From Empedobacter sedimenti (lineage in GTDB: Bacteria; Bacteroidota; Bacteroidia; Flavobacteriales; Weeksellaceae): DNA of 64,000 bases. The DNA is taken from assembly GCF_030005555.1 (NCBI RefSeq), contig NZ_JASCQG010000010.1, positions 1-64,000 of the forward strand, given 5' to 3'. The notes beneath the pieces were generated by a model that did not search any database, was not told the DNA's origin, and saw only the letters and a program-made list of their open reading frames with translations. Shown in pieces: positions 35,703-46,506 of this stretch (position 1 is its first letter; each line of letters begins with the position of its first letter). The position numbers were made by a program, and so were the translations under genes.

Positions 35703-36497
35703 ATGCAAACTGAAAAAGTTGTACAATATATTGTTTCTTGGTTAAAGGATTATTTGGAAACCTCACATCAAAAAGGCTTTGTGATTGGAATTTCTGGTGG
35801 AATAGATTCTGCAGTAACCTCAACACTTTGTGCCATGACAGGTTATCCTTTGCTTAATTTGGAAATGCCTATTCATCAAGAAAAAAATCAAGCAAATAGA
35901 GCAAAACGTCATATCGAATGGTTAAAAGCTAAATTTTCGTCACCAATTGATTCGATTGAGGTAGATTTAACTTCAACATTTGACGCAATGGTTTCAGCAT
36001 TACCACAAACCGAGGCTACTGATAAAGTAAATTTAGCTTTGGCTAATACACGTTCTCGTTTGCGTATGACAACCTTGTATTATTTTGCAGGTTTGCACAA
36101 TTATTTGGTCGCTGGTACAGGAAATAAAGTCGAAGATTTTGGTGTTGGTTTTTATACAAAATATGGTGATGGAGGTGTTGACCTAAGTCCGATTGCTGAT
36201 TTAATGAAATCTGAAGTGTATAAAATTGCAGAGTTTTTAGGTATTAATACCGATATACAAAAAGCAAAACCAACCGATGGTTTGTTTGGCGATGATCGTT
36301 CGGATGAAGATCAATTAGGAGCAAATTACGATGAATTGGAATGGGCAATGAAAGCGAAAGAAGCTGGAAAAACTGCCGATGAATTTGAAGGAAGAGAAAA
36401 AGAAGTTTTCGAGATTTATTTGAGATTAAATCGTATCAACCAACACAAGATGGTTCCAATTCCGATTTGTGATATTCCTGAGGAATTGATGAAGTAA
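35703..36497 (+). CDS. nadE: NH3-dependent NAD(+) synthetase
   Basis: Final step of NAD synthesis: amidation of deamido-NAD with ammonia. 264 residues, no glutaminase domain. The PP-loop SGGIDS (31-36) and the substrate segments GTGNKVEDFGVGFYTKYGDGGVD and KPTDGLFGDDRSDEDQLGA are complete. Divergent from gldB. Confidence 0.96.
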   Translation: MQTEKVVQYIVSWLKDYLETSHQKGFVIGISGGIDSAVTSTLCAMTGYPLLNLEMPIHQEKNQANRAKRHIEWLKAKFSSPIDSIEVDLTSTFDAMVSALPQTEATDKVNLALANTRSRLRMTTLYYFAGLHNYLVAGTGNKVEDFGVGFYTKYGDGGVDLSPIADLMKSEVYKIAEFLGINTDIQKAKPTDGLFGDDRSDEDQLGANYDELEWAMKAKEAGKTADEFEGREKEVFEIYLRLNRINQHKMVPIPICDIPEELMK

Positions 36498-36568
36498 GTG
36501 AACAGGTAAAACATATTCCGAGTTTCGAAATTCGAACTTCGATAAAACTTATAACTAGAATACAATTT

Positions 36569-36597
36569 AAAAGCAAGCGAAAGTTTGCTTTTTTTGT
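36569..36597 (+). terminator. Terminator after nadE
   Basis: AAAAGCAA (36569-36576) pairs with TTGCTTTT (36585-36592), loop GCGAAAGT, followed by a T-run. 72 nt past the stop. Confidence 0.75.
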
Positions 36598-36607
36598 TTT
36601 TGATGAG

Positions 36608-36706
36608 ATGTTGAAACGAGTTCAACATGACTTTTAGTTATGTCATTCTGAATGTAGCTCTAGCGGAATAAAGAATCTCAGATTCCTCCTTTCGTCGGAA
36701 TGACAT
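36608..36706. repeat. Dispersed extragenic repeats, copy 3
   Basis: AAACGAGTTCAACATGACTTT … ATTCTGAATGTAG at 36612-36656 matches 11206-11246; the following GAATCTCAGATTCCTCC..CGTCGGAATGACAT resembles the other half of the element seen at 8726 and 11272. Occupies most of the 235-nt gap between nadE and the vanZ-like gene. Confidence 0.6.
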
Positions 36707-36716
36707 TTGAAAAAAC

Positions 36717-36748
36717 AAAAAACTCAGTAGAACTACTGAGTTTTTTTA
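36717..36748. terminator. Terminator of the ruvA-sprA-gcvH-vanZ unit
   Basis: ACTCAGTAG (36722-36730) pairs with CTACTGAGT (36733-36741); A-run and T-run on the two sides. The stem includes the stop codon of the VanZ-like gene. Confidence 0.82.
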
Positions 36749-37113
36749 TGTTGTAAATAATATATTACAATAATGTATGCAATGGTGATTCCGGATAAGT
36801 TTGCCATAAGATCTACAAAATCGAAGCTTCGATGTAAAAAAGTTAAAGTTCCTTGTAAAATCTCAATCAAAAAACTGATTGAAAATGGAACAATAATTAA
36901 CCGAAGATCAAAAATTTTGTAGCAGCAGAAGAACAAAATCGTCATCAAACCAAACATGCCAAAATGTACAACTTTATCTAAATTATCAATCTCTAAAAAG
37001 ATTTCTAATTGTCTTATTTTACTAAGTTTAGAAAAGTTTTCTTGCGGAAGAAGCGTCAGATAAAATACTAACGCTACATACGCAAAGAATATTATTTTTT
37101 TTGTCTTATGCAC
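36733..37113 (-). CDS. VanZ-like family membrane protein
   Basis: 126 residues, four transmembrane helices. The VanZ-like pattern is seen in FYLTLLPQ (first helix end), [17 protein letters not shown] and the [31 protein letters not shown] segment with the conserved S/F-D-D/L-x-AN motif. Function of these homologues is unknown; there is no vancomycin cluster here. It overlaps the gcvH end by 8 nt, as often seen in flavobacteria. Confidence 0.85.
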   Translation of the reverse strand: MHKTKKIIFFAYVALVFYLTLLPQENFSKLSKIRQLEIFLEIDNLDKVVHFGMFGLMTILFFCCYKIFDLRLIIVPFSISFLIEILQGTLTFLHRSFDFVDLMANLSGITIAYIIVIYYLQHKKTQ

Positions 37114-37486
37114 CGATTAAATCTCCGTAAGCAGCAGCGTCTAATAAAGCATCTAATTGAGATGCGTCTTCAACTTTTACTTTGATAATCCACCCTTTTC
37201 CGTAAGGATCAGTGTTGATTAATTCTGGCTCACCTTCTAATTCAGTGTTAAATTCTACTACTTCTCCACTAATTGGCATAAATAAGTCAGAAACTGTTTT
37301 TACTGCTTCTACTGTTCCAAAAACTTCTTCTTGACCTAAAGTTTCTCCTTCAGTTTCTACATCAACATAAACGATATCTCCTAACTCACCTTGTGCGAAA
37401 GCAGTGATACCAATTGTTGCAACGTCTCCTTCTACAGAAATCCATTCGTGATCTTTACTGTACTTTAAATTGTTTGGAATGCTCAT
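37106..37486 (-). CDS. gcvH: Glycine cleavage system H protein
   Basis: Lipoyl carrier of the glycine cleavage complex. 126 residues with the lipoylation motif EAVKTVSD (lysine near residue 63), and the family start YSKDHEWI and end segments [19 protein letters not shown]. Lies 20 nt after sprA; the P, T and L components are not in the window. Confidence 0.96.
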   Translation of the reverse strand: MSIPNNLKYSKDHEWISVEGDVATIGITAFAQGELGDIVYVDVETEGETLGQEEVFGTVEAVKTVSDLFMPISGEVVEFNTELEGEPELINTDPYGKGWIIKVKVEDASQLDALLDAAAYGDLIGA

Positions 37487-37506
37487 AATTGTTTGTTTTA
37501 TTGTTT

Positions 37507-40500
37507 TTAATTTCCGAATGTAAATGTAGCACTAAATCCGGCACGAATCTGAGAAATTGGAAAAGCTGTTGAAATTTTATATTTACTCATCATCTGATCC
37601 CAGTAAAATCTCACGTTAAGACTCTTACTTACATTATAATCTGCTGTTAATTTTAATGACATAATTCGTTGTCCACCAGTAATCTGAGAATCTCCATAAA
37701 TACTTGTTGGTAAATTTTGATCATTAAAATTATAAACTATTTTACGAATCGTGGTTTGATTGTCGCGTAAAGAAAAATCTCCACGAATATTTAAATCTCC
37801 TTTGATTGTTTTTTGATTTCCTTGGTAACGAATCTTCATTTTGAAGTCTTTGAAAATATATCCAAATCCTACAATATACTCAGAACCATAATCTTCTGTA
37901 TATGTATAGTTTGTTGTGCTTAATGACAACATACGATCACGGTTATATTGCGCACGCAATTGCATACTGTTACGGAAAGTTAAATCTACACCTAACAATG
38001 GCGAAAAAGATTCGATCATCGTTACAGCTCCATATAAATTCTTTGTGTAATAGTTACCATTATCATCCTTTCCTGTTACTGTACCGCCATTCATCACACC
38101 AGCATCTAACATATAATTTGGATTAGATTGGATTGATGAAGCTGTGTACGTAGAATTGTAAGCACTTAAGATTTCTACATTATCAAAATATTTGTTTACA
38201 ATTGGTATAGATTTTAAACCTGTATATGTTACACGCCAGTTAGGAACTGGAATTGTACGGTTGTATCCTAACTTAGACGAATTAGCATCTTTTCCTTCTA
38301 CTGCTGCTAAGAAAGCTGGTAAAATAACATCAGAACTACGAGCATTAAAACCTTCATAATACCCTAATCCATCTTGATTACTACCACGTTGTCTACCTAA
38401 ACGATTAGAGATTGTTCTTGTATTATCTAAGAATTGATTAAAAATTAAATCTCCATTCTTGAAAGCCGTTTTTAAGCTTACCGTAGAAATATTAAGGTTT
38501 GATAATTCATCAATATATGGGTTTTCGACATCAAGATTGAAACCTGAATGATAAATACGACGATCTTTCATTCGCTTCGCATTCAAGTCAATTCGTAAAT
38601 CTGGAATTGGCTCTATCAAAGCAGTTGCTGTAAAGTCTGATCCTTTTGTTAACTGATAAGCATCTGTCATCAATTCATCATTTACAATCAAACCACGTTC
38701 TATTAATTGACGTTTAATATCGAATTGTGTTCCGTAAACAAACCCTAAACTTGGTCCATTTTTACCATTTACACCAAAGAAACCTGGCTCGTACAATAAT
38801 CCCGGAATAAATGCTCCGTGACGTTGATTAAACGTAAAGTTGGCACGTTTTAGTGACGATAAAACCATCCAACCGTAATCTTTTGCAGTAAACTTGTTTT
38901 TAAACTTATATTGTGATTTCTTATTGCGATTACGTTTCTTCGCATAAAGATCAGTATAAACTTGATTCAATGAATCTATTTCTTCACGACGACCTTTCAA
39001 AATTGAGTCAAATCGTTTGTAACCTTTAAATTCTGGATAAAATTTAGCGAAATCAAAATCACCGATTAAATTAACCGAATTAGAGTTTTGCGCTGTTCCA
39101 CGTCCCAAATCTGCAATACGACTTGTTACATTTCCGTTCGCATCTACAACATCCGTTTCAAATCTGCGATAAGCCGTTGGCGTTGCCATCCAATTGTAAT
39201 TAGATGTAAAACCTAACTCAACATTCATAAAACTTAAATACGGAAAGAATTTGAATGGTAATTTATAATTGACCTGAAATTGCTGATCATATTGTACTGG
39301 ACGTCCTATTGTAAACAAATTTTGCCAAATCAGACCTTGATCTGCTTTCTGAAAAGTTGTTCCATCATTCAAGGTCATTGTTGAAGATGTTAAATCTAAT
39401 CGCAACGATTTTGTCAAGTCAAATCCTAAATTATATTGCCAATTGAACAAGAAATTATTGCTATAAGTTGGCTGAATCAAAGATGAACTCGACGATCCTC
39501 CAGTTAAATATTGGCTAATATCTCTGTATTGTCTTTCACTATATGTACGCGCAATTTCTGTACGGAAAGCAAATCTTGTTGGTAAAGGATTGATATTAAA
39601 TTCTCTAATAAATTGTAAATACTTACCAGATTCTTCTTTTTCTTGTGCTGCTCGCCAATTTTTGAATGGTTGATACGATTTTCCTTTAAACCCAAAATTA
39701 TAATTAACAGAAGCTCTTAACTGCTGATTAACATTATATTGTGTGTAAATATCTCTATAATAATTATCCGAATACATCATCGAAACAGTAAAATTCGATG
39801 GATCATAAAAACGTACTGGATTATTATTTTTTGTTGATCTTACTTTACGAATATTGTTAAAAGCAAAACTTTTGAATTGTGTATAGGTACGTACTACTTT
39901 TTCTAATTCTGCTTTATTAGGCGCTTCGTCAAAAATAATATCATTATCTAATGGGTTATATTTCGGATCAACAAAACTTTCTTGAATTGTAAAGTTAAAC
40001 GGAACTTCCATTCCCCATTTCTTAGGTAAAAACTTGTCTAATTTTATTTCAGCATTCAATGCATATTGCAATGATTCGTCTTGATTTCTTCCTGACGGAC
40101 CTTGATCTATCGCTCCAAAACCAACCGAACTTGTACTACCAGAAAGTTGCACATTGGCAAAATCTCCTAAATTAAACTGTACATTGGCTGCAGCAGCATA
40201 ACCACCGTCATTGTCAATTTCGCTTAAGCGTAATTCGTTCACCCAAAGTAAAACTTCTTTGTTTGACGCTCCAGAAGTGTTACGCACACCAATCATCATC
40301 GACGATACGTTGCCTAAAGTTGGACGTCCTTTTACATAAACTGCTTTATTTGGATTTTGTTGATCAAAAGCAAAAGCATAACGCTGTAAAGTACTAAAAG
40401 ACTCTAAATCACGTTGTTTTTTGGCATCTGTAAACAAATCTGTTGTAAGATCAATAAAGTTTTCGTCTGGCCAAATTGCACTTTCTGTCGAAGCACTTTG

Positions 40501-43500
40501 TGGCGTATATTTTACCGGAATTTCATATTCGTAGTAGTTATCAGTATAATCGCTACCTAAACGAATAAATAATTTTGTTCCGTTGTCTACTTGACTATTT
40601 GTACGATCTAATAAATCTTGAGCAGATACAAACATTTGTAATTTTTTGTATCGTCTCAGATCTAAATTCGTATTCTTGAAAATCGCTTTTGATGTACTTC
40701 CTGGTTTAAATTTCGCTTTTAACGTCATCGACGCTTCATTCTGCGATTGATAACCTGTTGTACCTTGCGTTTGCTCACGGTAAACACCAGGAGGCATTTT
40801 ATATGGAGGACGATCACCATTATTACGCTCAATACTTACTTCTCCAATTTCTAAATCATCTATATTTTGATCTTGAGATTCTCCTTCTTGATTATTAACA
40901 ATTAAAGGATAAATATTTTTTTGATAACGTCTCCATTCAGAGCGTACCAAATCAAAAGTACCAAAACGTAATGTTGTTTGCTCATCAAAACCGCGCATTA
41001 CCAAACGCATATAACGCGCTGCTGTCAAAACGCTTTCTGCCTGAGAAATTGAAGCAGGATTATTTAGCTCCTCTACACCATCTCCGTCAATATCCAAGTC
41101 AAAATTATCAACAGGAATACGAACTTGATACCATTTTACTTTATGTGAAGATTTGTCTGGAAATTCTCCGTCAACTTCTTTTCTTGCTACAATAAATTTA
41201 TTTTCAGGATCATTTAAACTTTGACGATCAATTTTTAATGTGTACTGATTATAATTTTCAGTTTGATCTAAGTTAAAATCTCCATTAATATCTTCTGTAT
41301 CGGGCATTAAAGACGAAGCGTGTAATGGGTTTGATGTCGAGTTGTTTCCTTGCGGATTACGGAAAAATCGGTAACGATCTTGCACCGTATTTCCGATAGA
41401 AGAACTTTTGAAACGATCATCTAAAAAGAATAAATAATTATCATTTGCAGGGTCTAACTCACCTGTAACAATATTATTACTCGAAAAACCATAACGATTA
41501 ACCTCTTCTTGATCTGTTAATCCATTAAATCCTAAATCTTGTTCTTTGCGAGCTGCTCCTTCTGTGTCAAAAGCATAAAGAATTGGATTTAACTGAGGCG
41601 TTTTACCCCAATTTGTCGCAACTGTTTGCGTATTATTGCTAGAATGAGGCATTCCATTTTCGTACATCAACTCACCATCTTTCAGCACATCTTCAGATAC
41701 ATTTCCTAAATGAAGTAATAATTCTCCATTTCCTCCATCTCCGTCTGCATACGGATCCATCATCCAAAATTCAACATATTCGACATTAGAATCTTTGAAA
41801 TTTGAAACTGAAATAGGACGCATTACAGAAGCCCAATTTTTGGTATCTGTTGCCATTGGATTTACATTGTACGGACCTCTTTCTTGTGGATAAAACGTCA
41901 TATCAAACGTGCTGATATACGAATTAGTACCCGCCATTACATCTCGCTGATCAAATAACTCTTTCAACTTTACACGGCGAGATTTATGCGTCGACATTTG
42001 CTGATCTGATAACGGCGAACTACCACCAAGACCATAAAAGCGAGGATCGATTGTATACCACGAAAGCATTTTTCGTCCGTTATTGAAACTTAAATCATCA
42101 TTTTTGTTTCCATTTGGAAAAAATGGGTGATAATTTGTTCCTGATAAACCAGCTGGCTTTCCTGGTGTAGAACCAAAACGCCAAGCACCTACATCTAAAA
42201 TACTGATACGAGATTGCGCATCTTCGAAATCATCGATGTAAGAATAACCACTTGTTACTTTATTTACACCTGGCATCAAATAAGCAGCTTCTGCCTGAAC
42301 GGTGATGTTCGACATTTCATCTGTTTTGATTCCAGGAATTTTATTTGTTAATCGTGTTAACCACTCCGCTTCGGAGTTATACTGTGTATTTAGTCCAAAA
42401 ATTGTATTATTAACTGGTTCCGAACCAAATTGAGTTTTTTGCGTAACTGGACGTTCTTGGTAATTAATTAATGTACCACCTAACATAAATTTATCGCTAA
42501 ACTTATGTTCGACATTAATTCCCATAAAACGTTTTTTCTGTAAGTTGAAAGTAGATTGATTCTCTAAACTTACATTAATTGGAGCACCAGAGTTTTTAAG
42601 TTGATCATTAATAATCTTAACTCGTCCCAATTGATAATCTACTGTATAGTCAACACCTTCTGTCAAAGTTGCTCCACCAGAAGTTACTTTTACAGAACCT
42701 TGTGGTACATTGAAAGCTCCTAATGGAATACCATCAGAAACGGTTCCTTTGTAGCGACCTTCTATTGTATATCGGTTGGCTAATTTTTCTCCAGTTAAAG
42801 TATTTGGTAACTGATCATAAATTTCGTTGAAAACATACTCAGGATTTTGGCCTTGTAATTTTTTAGTCAAATTTGCCCCAAAAGGCTCAACAGTTGTGAA
42901 TATAATGTTTCCTCTTTCGGTATCAATTGTTAAACCAGGTTCAAAATCGAATAAACCATCTCCAAATGTGCCATTCGGATTTTGTTGTACTTGCCTATTC
43001 GTATTTAACCTATCCATATTCATTACCTGAAGTAATGGTTGTTCAGCTACAGCCGAGTTTGGAAGATAATTTAATTTACCAGAAGAATTTTCTCCATTAT
43101 CCTTGAAATTAATATTCAACATAAAATCCTCATTCGAAACTCCGTAAGCATTTAATGAATAAATATTTTTCATCATCAAATCCCACATTGGCGAAGCCAC
43201 GTTTACGGCAGAATTTGGTTTGATTAATTTCGCAATAATTGGTTTATCTGTCTCATTAGACATTTGCCCAACAGTGTATAATTTACCTGGATCTGAGCTT
43301 AATGTATATTGAAAAGAAACCGCTAATAAATCTTCCCCATCAACCAAAGGTGTATTTAAGGAAACATATCCTAATTTTGGATAGAAAGTAAATTCAGAAG
43401 GATCAAGTTTTCGTACACTTTCATTGACAACGAAATTTTCGCCATCCTGAAATTGCTCACCATTATAACTGTACCCATTCAAGAAATTTCTTGCATCACT

Positions 43501-44691
43501 AATCTTTGTAAAATTCTGGTTTTTAATGTCATTAAATAATCCATTATTACTATTATTTGGTGCTGCATTACTTTCTGCAATATCTCTAATCGCAATTACC
43601 GAACGTCTATTTTGCTGATTACCACCAGATTTATCAACTTTCCAAACTTCGATATTACTAATATTAATATTACTATTGATCGCTGGATAATTGGACAAAG
43701 CTCTGTCGTAAGAATTTCTGAAATATTGTCCTAAAAAGAAATGTCGGTTGTACTCGTATTTTTCCGCTGCAACTTTAAAATCTGTCATTACACCACCACC
43801 TTGTACAACGATGTTTTTTGCCTCAGAACGTTGCTCAGAAAAAACAGCAGTTACGTTTGTACGTCCAAATTTGAGATCAGTACGAACTCCAAAAAGCGAC
43901 TGCGCACCTGTAATTAATGATGTACTTAGCGGCATCGAGATATTTCCTAACTCTACGTTTTGTAAAATATCATCTTCTCCACCAAACGGATCTAATTTTG
44001 TTCCTAATGCTTTTCTCCACTGAAGTTTCATTTGATTCTCAAACCCAAAACCGGCTTGTGTATCATAATTCACTTTCATTTGTAGGTTTTCACCTACTTT
44101 ACCCAAAATACTCAATTGCATACGTTGATTAAGATCCATCGTAAGCGTTTGTCTATTCTGAGGCAAAAGCATAGGGTTATCTATTTTTTGTAAGAAAACG
44201 CCTAAATCAAGATTTGCGTAACCTTGTGGAATCAAAGAAATTTCTGATCCACCAAAAATCATTTCAAAAGCTTTCGATTTTACTCTAAAACTTGGTAAAA
44301 TATTGCTCTCTTTTTTCCCTTCTTTATCTCCAAAACGTTGTTCACGATAAAATTGATCGTTGGTTTGCGATTTGGTTCTAAAATAACTCTTCATATCTTG
44401 GTTTTGTACCAAAGTCAAATATTCTTGACGAGTTAAATAAATAGGTTCTGAGACTAAACTTGTCCCAATTTGTGGGTATAAGATATACTGACGCTTTATC
44501 GCATCGTACTGAACATCGTATTTTACTTGATTATCTAAAAATAATCCTCCTTTCTGATCTCGGATAGGAAACTTTAGTGTGTCACTTTCTTGCGCTACAA
44601 CGTCGCCCATTGCTCCCATTACAAAAAGGAAACATAATGCTGCAATTGTAGAGCCTTTACGAATAGATTTTGGTTCGCGGTGAATCTTCAT
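37507..44691 (-). CDS. sprA: Cell-surface protein SprA, type IX secretion translocon
   Basis: 2394 residues, the size expected for SprA (Sov in Porphyromonas), the giant single-chain outer-membrane barrel through which type IX substrates leave the periplasm; needed for gliding. Signal peptide 1-~34 (ending VVAQ). The rest is beta-rich with very many Asn, Tyr and Arg residues; repeated GANL/GNIS-like and LGFTSNYNW-like barrel strands; the C-terminus ends in an aromatic strand ([12 protein letters not shown]). The start overlaps the ruvA stop by one base (TAATG), giving the ruvA-sprA order typical of flavobacteria. No frameshift. Confidence 0.95.
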   Translation of the reverse strand: MKIHREPKSIRKGSTIAALCFLFVMGAMGDVVAQESDTLKFPIRDQKGGLFLDNQVKYDVQYDAIKRQYILYPQIGTSLVSEPIYLTRQEYLTLVQNQDMKSYFRTKSQTNDQFYREQRFGDKEGKKESNILPSFRVKSKAFEMIFGGSEISLIPQGYANLDLGVFLQKIDNPMLLPQNRQTLTMDLNQRMQLSILGKVGENLQMKVNYDTQAGFGFENQMKLQWRKALGTKLDPFGGEDDILQNVELGNISMPLSTSLITGAQSLFGVRTDLKFGRTNVTAVFSEQRSEAKNIVVQGGGVMTDFKVAAEKYEYNRHFFLGQYFRNSYDRALSNYPAINSNINISNIEVWKVDKSGGNQQNRRSVIAIRDIAESNAAPNNSNNGLFNDIKNQNFTKISDARNFLNGYSYNGEQFQDGENFVVNESVRKLDPSEFTFYPKLGYVSLNTPLVDGEDLLAVSFQYTLSSDPGKLYTVGQMSNETDKPIIAKLIKPNSAVNVASPMWDLMMKNIYSLNAYGVSNEDFMLNINFKDNGENSSGKLNYLPNSAVAEQPLLQVMNMDRLNTNRQVQQNPNGTFGDGLFDFEPGLTIDTERGNIIFTTVEPFGANLTKKLQGQNPEYVFNEIYDQLPNTLTGEKLANRYTIEGRYKGTVSDGIPLGAFNVPQGSVKVTSGGATLTEGVDYTVDYQLGRVKIINDQLKNSGAPINVSLENQSTFNLQKKRFMGINVEHKFSDKFMLGGTLINYQERPVTQKTQFGSEPVNNTIFGLNTQYNSEAEWLTRLTNKIPGIKTDEMSNITVQAEAAYLMPGVNKVTSGYSYIDDFEDAQSRISILDVGAWRFGSTPGKPAGLSGTNYHPFFPNGNKNDDLSFNNGRKMLSWYTIDPRFYGLGGSSPLSDQQMSTHKSRRVKLKELFDQRDVMAGTNSYISTFDMTFYPQERGPYNVNPMATDTKNWASVMRPISVSNFKDSNVEYVEFWMMDPYADGDGGNGELLLHLGNVSEDVLKDGELMYENGMPHSSNNTQTVATNWGKTPQLNPILYAFDTEGAARKEQDLGFNGLTDQEEVNRYGFSSNNIVTGELDPANDNYLFFLDDRFKSSSIGNTVQDRYRFFRNPQGNNSTSNPLHASSLMPDTEDINGDFNLDQTENYNQYTLKIDRQSLNDPENKFIVARKEVDGEFPDKSSHKVKWYQVRIPVDNFDLDIDGDGVEELNNPASISQAESVLTAARYMRLVMRGFDEQTTLRFGTFDLVRSEWRRYQKNIYPLIVNNQEGESQDQNIDDLEIGEVSIERNNGDRPPYKMPPGVYREQTQGTTGYQSQNEASMTLKAKFKPGSTSKAIFKNTNLDLRRYKKLQMFVSAQDLLDRTNSQVDNGTKLFIRLGSDYTDNYYEYEIPVKYTPQSASTESAIWPDENFIDLTTDLFTDAKKQRDLESFSTLQRYAFAFDQQNPNKAVYVKGRPTLGNVSSMMIGVRNTSGASNKEVLLWVNELRLSEIDNDGGYAAAANVQFNLGDFANVQLSGSTSSVGFGAIDQGPSGRNQDESLQYALNAEIKLDKFLPKKWGMEVPFNFTIQESFVDPKYNPLDNDIIFDEAPNKAELEKVVRTYTQFKSFAFNNIRKVRSTKNNNPVRFYDPSNFTVSMMYSDNYYRDIYTQYNVNQQLRASVNYNFGFKGKSYQPFKNWRAAQEKEESGKYLQFIREFNINPLPTRFAFRTEIARTYSERQYRDISQYLTGGSSSSSLIQPTYSNNFLFNWQYNLGFDLTKSLRLDLTSSTMTLNDGTTFQKADQGLIWQNLFTIGRPVQYDQQFQVNYKLPFKFFPYLSFMNVELGFTSNYNWMATPTAYRRFETDVVDANGNVTSRIADLGRGTAQNSNSVNLIGDFDFAKFYPEFKGYKRFDSILKGRREEIDSLNQVYTDLYAKKRNRNKKSQYKFKNKFTAKDYGWMVLSSLKRANFTFNQRHGAFIPGLLYEPGFFGVNGKNGPSLGFVYGTQFDIKRQLIERGLIVNDELMTDAYQLTKGSDFTATALIEPIPDLRIDLNAKRMKDRRIYHSGFNLDVENPYIDELSNLNISTVSLKTAFKNGDLIFNQFLDNTRTISNRLGRQRGSNQDGLGYYEGFNARSSDVILPAFLAAVEGKDANSSKLGYNRTIPVPNWRVTYTGLKSIPIVNKYFDNVEILSAYNSTYTASSIQSNPNYMLDAGVMNGGTVTGKDDNGNYYTKNLYGAVTMIESFSPLLGVDLTFRNSMQLRAQYNRDRMLSLSTTNYTYTEDYGSEYIVGFGYIFKDFKMKIRYQGNQKTIKGDLNIRGDFSLRDNQTTIRKIVYNFNDQNLPTSIYGDSQITGGQRIMSLKLTADYNVSKSLNVRFYWDQMMSKYKISTAFPISQIRAGFSATFTFGN

Positions 44692-45272
44692 TAAATTTTC
44701 TTCAAGGTTTCTTTTACTAAGAATTCTACATCTGCTTCTGGTGTATCTTGTAGGATTTTGTCCATGATTTTTTCAGCAGATTTTTTCGGAATTCCAAGAA
44801 CTTCTAATGCAGATAACGCTTCATTCTTAGATTTATTTTTTGAAGACCCTGAATTAACATCTAATATTAAATTTTGATCCAATTTATCTTTTAGATCAAT
44901 GATGATTCTTTGTGCTGTTTTGGCTCCAATTCCTTTTACACTTTGCAATAATTTAGCATCCTCTGAAGCGATTGCCGTAGCAATTTCTTTGGAAGAAAGT
45001 GTTGAAATTATCATCATTCCCGATGCTGGACCAACTCCATTAACACTAATTAATTTCTGAAAAATTTCGCGCTCTAATTTTGTTGCAAAACCATATAAAA
45101 TGTGTGCATCTTCGCGAACAATCAGATGTGAAAAAATTGTAACTGCTTCTTCGTGTTCTAAAGTTGAGTATGTATTCAATGAAATATTGACCCAATATCC
45201 TACACCATTGCAATCTATTACAGCATTTGTTGGGTAAATTTCGATTAATTTACCTCTTAATTGTGTTATCAT
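44691..45272 (-). CDS. ruvA: Holliday junction branch migration protein RuvA
   Basis: DNA-binding subunit of RuvAB that recognises Holliday junctions. 193 residues: N-terminal OB fold (MITQLRGKLIEIYPT), two helix-hairpin-helix motifs (ISVNGVGPASGMMIIS and SVKGIGAKTAQRIIIDLKDKL) and the C-terminal RuvB-binding helices (ALEVLGIPKKSAEKIM). Start of the ruvA-sprA-gcvH-vanZ unit; -7 element TAATTTTG lies on the minus strand at 45313-45320. Confidence 0.96.
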   Translation of the reverse strand: MITQLRGKLIEIYPTNAVIDCNGVGYWVNISLNTYSTLEHEEAVTIFSHLIVREDAHILYGFATKLEREIFQKLISVNGVGPASGMMIISTLSSKEIATAIASEDAKLLQSVKGIGAKTAQRIIIDLKDKLDQNLILDVNSGSSKNKSKNEALSALEVLGIPKKSAEKIMDKILQDTPEADVEFLVKETLKKI

Positions 45273-45318
45273 TCTGAAGTTTATTTAGTTATACCACATA
45301 TAGTGATAACGCCAAAAT

Positions 45319-45340
45319 TACAATTTATTTTGTAAGGATG
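45319..45340. repeat. 22-bp direct repeat, copy A (ruvA promoter)
   Basis: TACAATTTATTTTGTAAGGA followed by TG, identical to 46336-46357. Overlaps the edge of the ruvA -7 element. Weaker similarity continues for ~15 nt on the higher-coordinate side. Confidence 0.8.
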
Positions 45341-45351
45341 AAATAATTGAT

Positions 45352-46305
45352 TTATTGAGGTGAATCTAATTTGAGTTTTAGAGACTGCAATAATCGTTTT
45401 TCAAAATCATGAATAATAATTTCAGCCCAAAAGTTTCCATACCAATTTAGTTTAGAAGTTATTTGATATTCGCAGGAAAGAGTAATTTTTGTTTGTGTTG
45501 AATTTATTTTTTCTAAACGATAATTTATATTTTCAAACCTAAAATAATTTCCTTTCAATATATGTTGATCTGTTGGTTTTTGACGAAGTTTAGATTTTGA
45601 AATATCTATTTTGAAATTTACAAATTTGTTTTCTTCCAATTCTGTAACATACTCAAATAACTCCAAATCATCTGTAAATTTTCCAATACGAACCAATTGA
45701 TTATTTTCTATAAATGATGTCGATTTTATTGGTCGCGGAACGCCAATAAATTGATAAAATCCCTCTTTATATTCATCTTGCTTTATTTCTTTGACTTCAA
45801 TCAAATTAGGGAAAATATTTTCAGGTTGATTATTCACAACAATAGAACTTTCTATAGTAAAGAATTCATTTTTATCAGGAAAAACACTTTCAATTGGAAA
45901 TAAAAACAACGGCAATAATAAAATTGAGTATAGTTTTTTATCATTCTCTCTTTCTGCTGTTCTACTCCCACAAATTAATCCTGCAATTCCTGCAACTATT
46001 AAAGCTGGAAATCCCAATATTAATCCACAAACCAAATCTTCAATTCCTGTCATTAAGCACGTCATAATATAAATCACAACTGTAATTATTGGATAAAAAA
46101 ATTGTTTCAATTTTGATTTATAGATTTCTGTAGAAGAATACAAAATCGGAACTACTCCAATAACAACTGGAATCCCGAAAAGGAAGGTATATGTTAGTAC
46201 ACCATTATCAAATATATTGTATGAATTATCACCTATTACAAACCGAAAAAGCAAACCATACAATGCTCCTAAAATAATTCCTATATATTCTGATTTGAAC
46301 TTCAT
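45352..46305 (-). CDS. Membrane protein with C-terminal SRPBCC-like domain, unknown function
   Basis: 317 residues. N-terminal half has four to five hydrophobic helices (~8-25, 36-55, 70-90, 92-112, 126-140). The C-terminal half, from ~145, reads like a polyketide-cyclase/START-type (SRPBCC) domain: NNQPENIFPNLIEV, FYQFIGVPRPIKST, NYRLEKINSTQTKITLSCEY and a final amphipathic helix FEKRLLQSLKLKL. I infer this from pattern only. The gene is flanked by two perfect 22-bp direct repeats and sits between ruvA and an accessory block. Confidence 0.7.
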   Translation of the reverse strand: MKFKSEYIGIILGALYGLLFRFVIGDNSYNIFDNGVLTYTFLFGIPVVIGVVPILYSSTEIYKSKLKQFFYPIITVVIYIMTCLMTGIEDLVCGLILGFPALIVAGIAGLICGSRTAERENDKKLYSILLLPLFLFPIESVFPDKNEFFTIESSIVVNNQPENIFPNLIEVKEIKQDEYKEGFYQFIGVPRPIKSTSFIENNQLVRIGKFTDDLELFEYVTELEENKFVNFKIDISKSKLRQKPTDQHILKGNYFRFENINYRLEKINSTQTKITLSCEYQITSKLNWYGNFWAEIIIHDFEKRLLQSLKLKLDSPQ

Positions 46306-46335
46306 CGCGTTAATCGCATTTCATTAAATTAAAAA

Positions 46336-46357
46336 TACAATTTATTTTGTAAGGATG
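46336..46357. repeat. 22-bp direct repeat, copy B
   Basis: Identical to 45319-45340, 1017 nt away. Upstream of the membrane-protein gene in the same relative position as copy A upstream of ruvA, so the two genes carry near-identical promoter segments. Confidence 0.8.
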
Positions 46358-46410
46358 GATGAATGTATTGATTTTAATGAAATATTTTATGAAATCAATT
46401 TTTAGTTTTT

Positions 46411-46466
46411 TTAACTCCTTAATTTTCTCAATTATTCTTTTCAGCGTTTCCGCTAGCTCCGTAAAG
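46411..46466 (-). pseudogene. Remnant of the C-terminal tail of a TPR serine hydrolase
   Basis: Read on the minus strand this segment aligns to the last codons of the serine hydrolase at 48763-50157 (…GNAEKMIEKIKELK): GGAAACGCTGAAAAG, one extra A, then ATAATTGAGAAAATTAAGGA and TTAAAA. The single-base insertion breaks the frame (GNAEK then stop in one frame, IIEKIKELK in the other). No start or body is present. The remainder of the 46306-46506 gap shows nothing else. Confidence 0.6.
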
Positions 46467-46506
46467 ACAATTTAAGCTTTCTACTTTCTTATTTATCCAT
46501 CGACCG

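Noticed and set aside
37507-44691. Many overlapping frames on the opposite strand of sprA
   Set aside because: None has a plausible start, signal or domain; sprA is one uninterrupted frame of the expected length.
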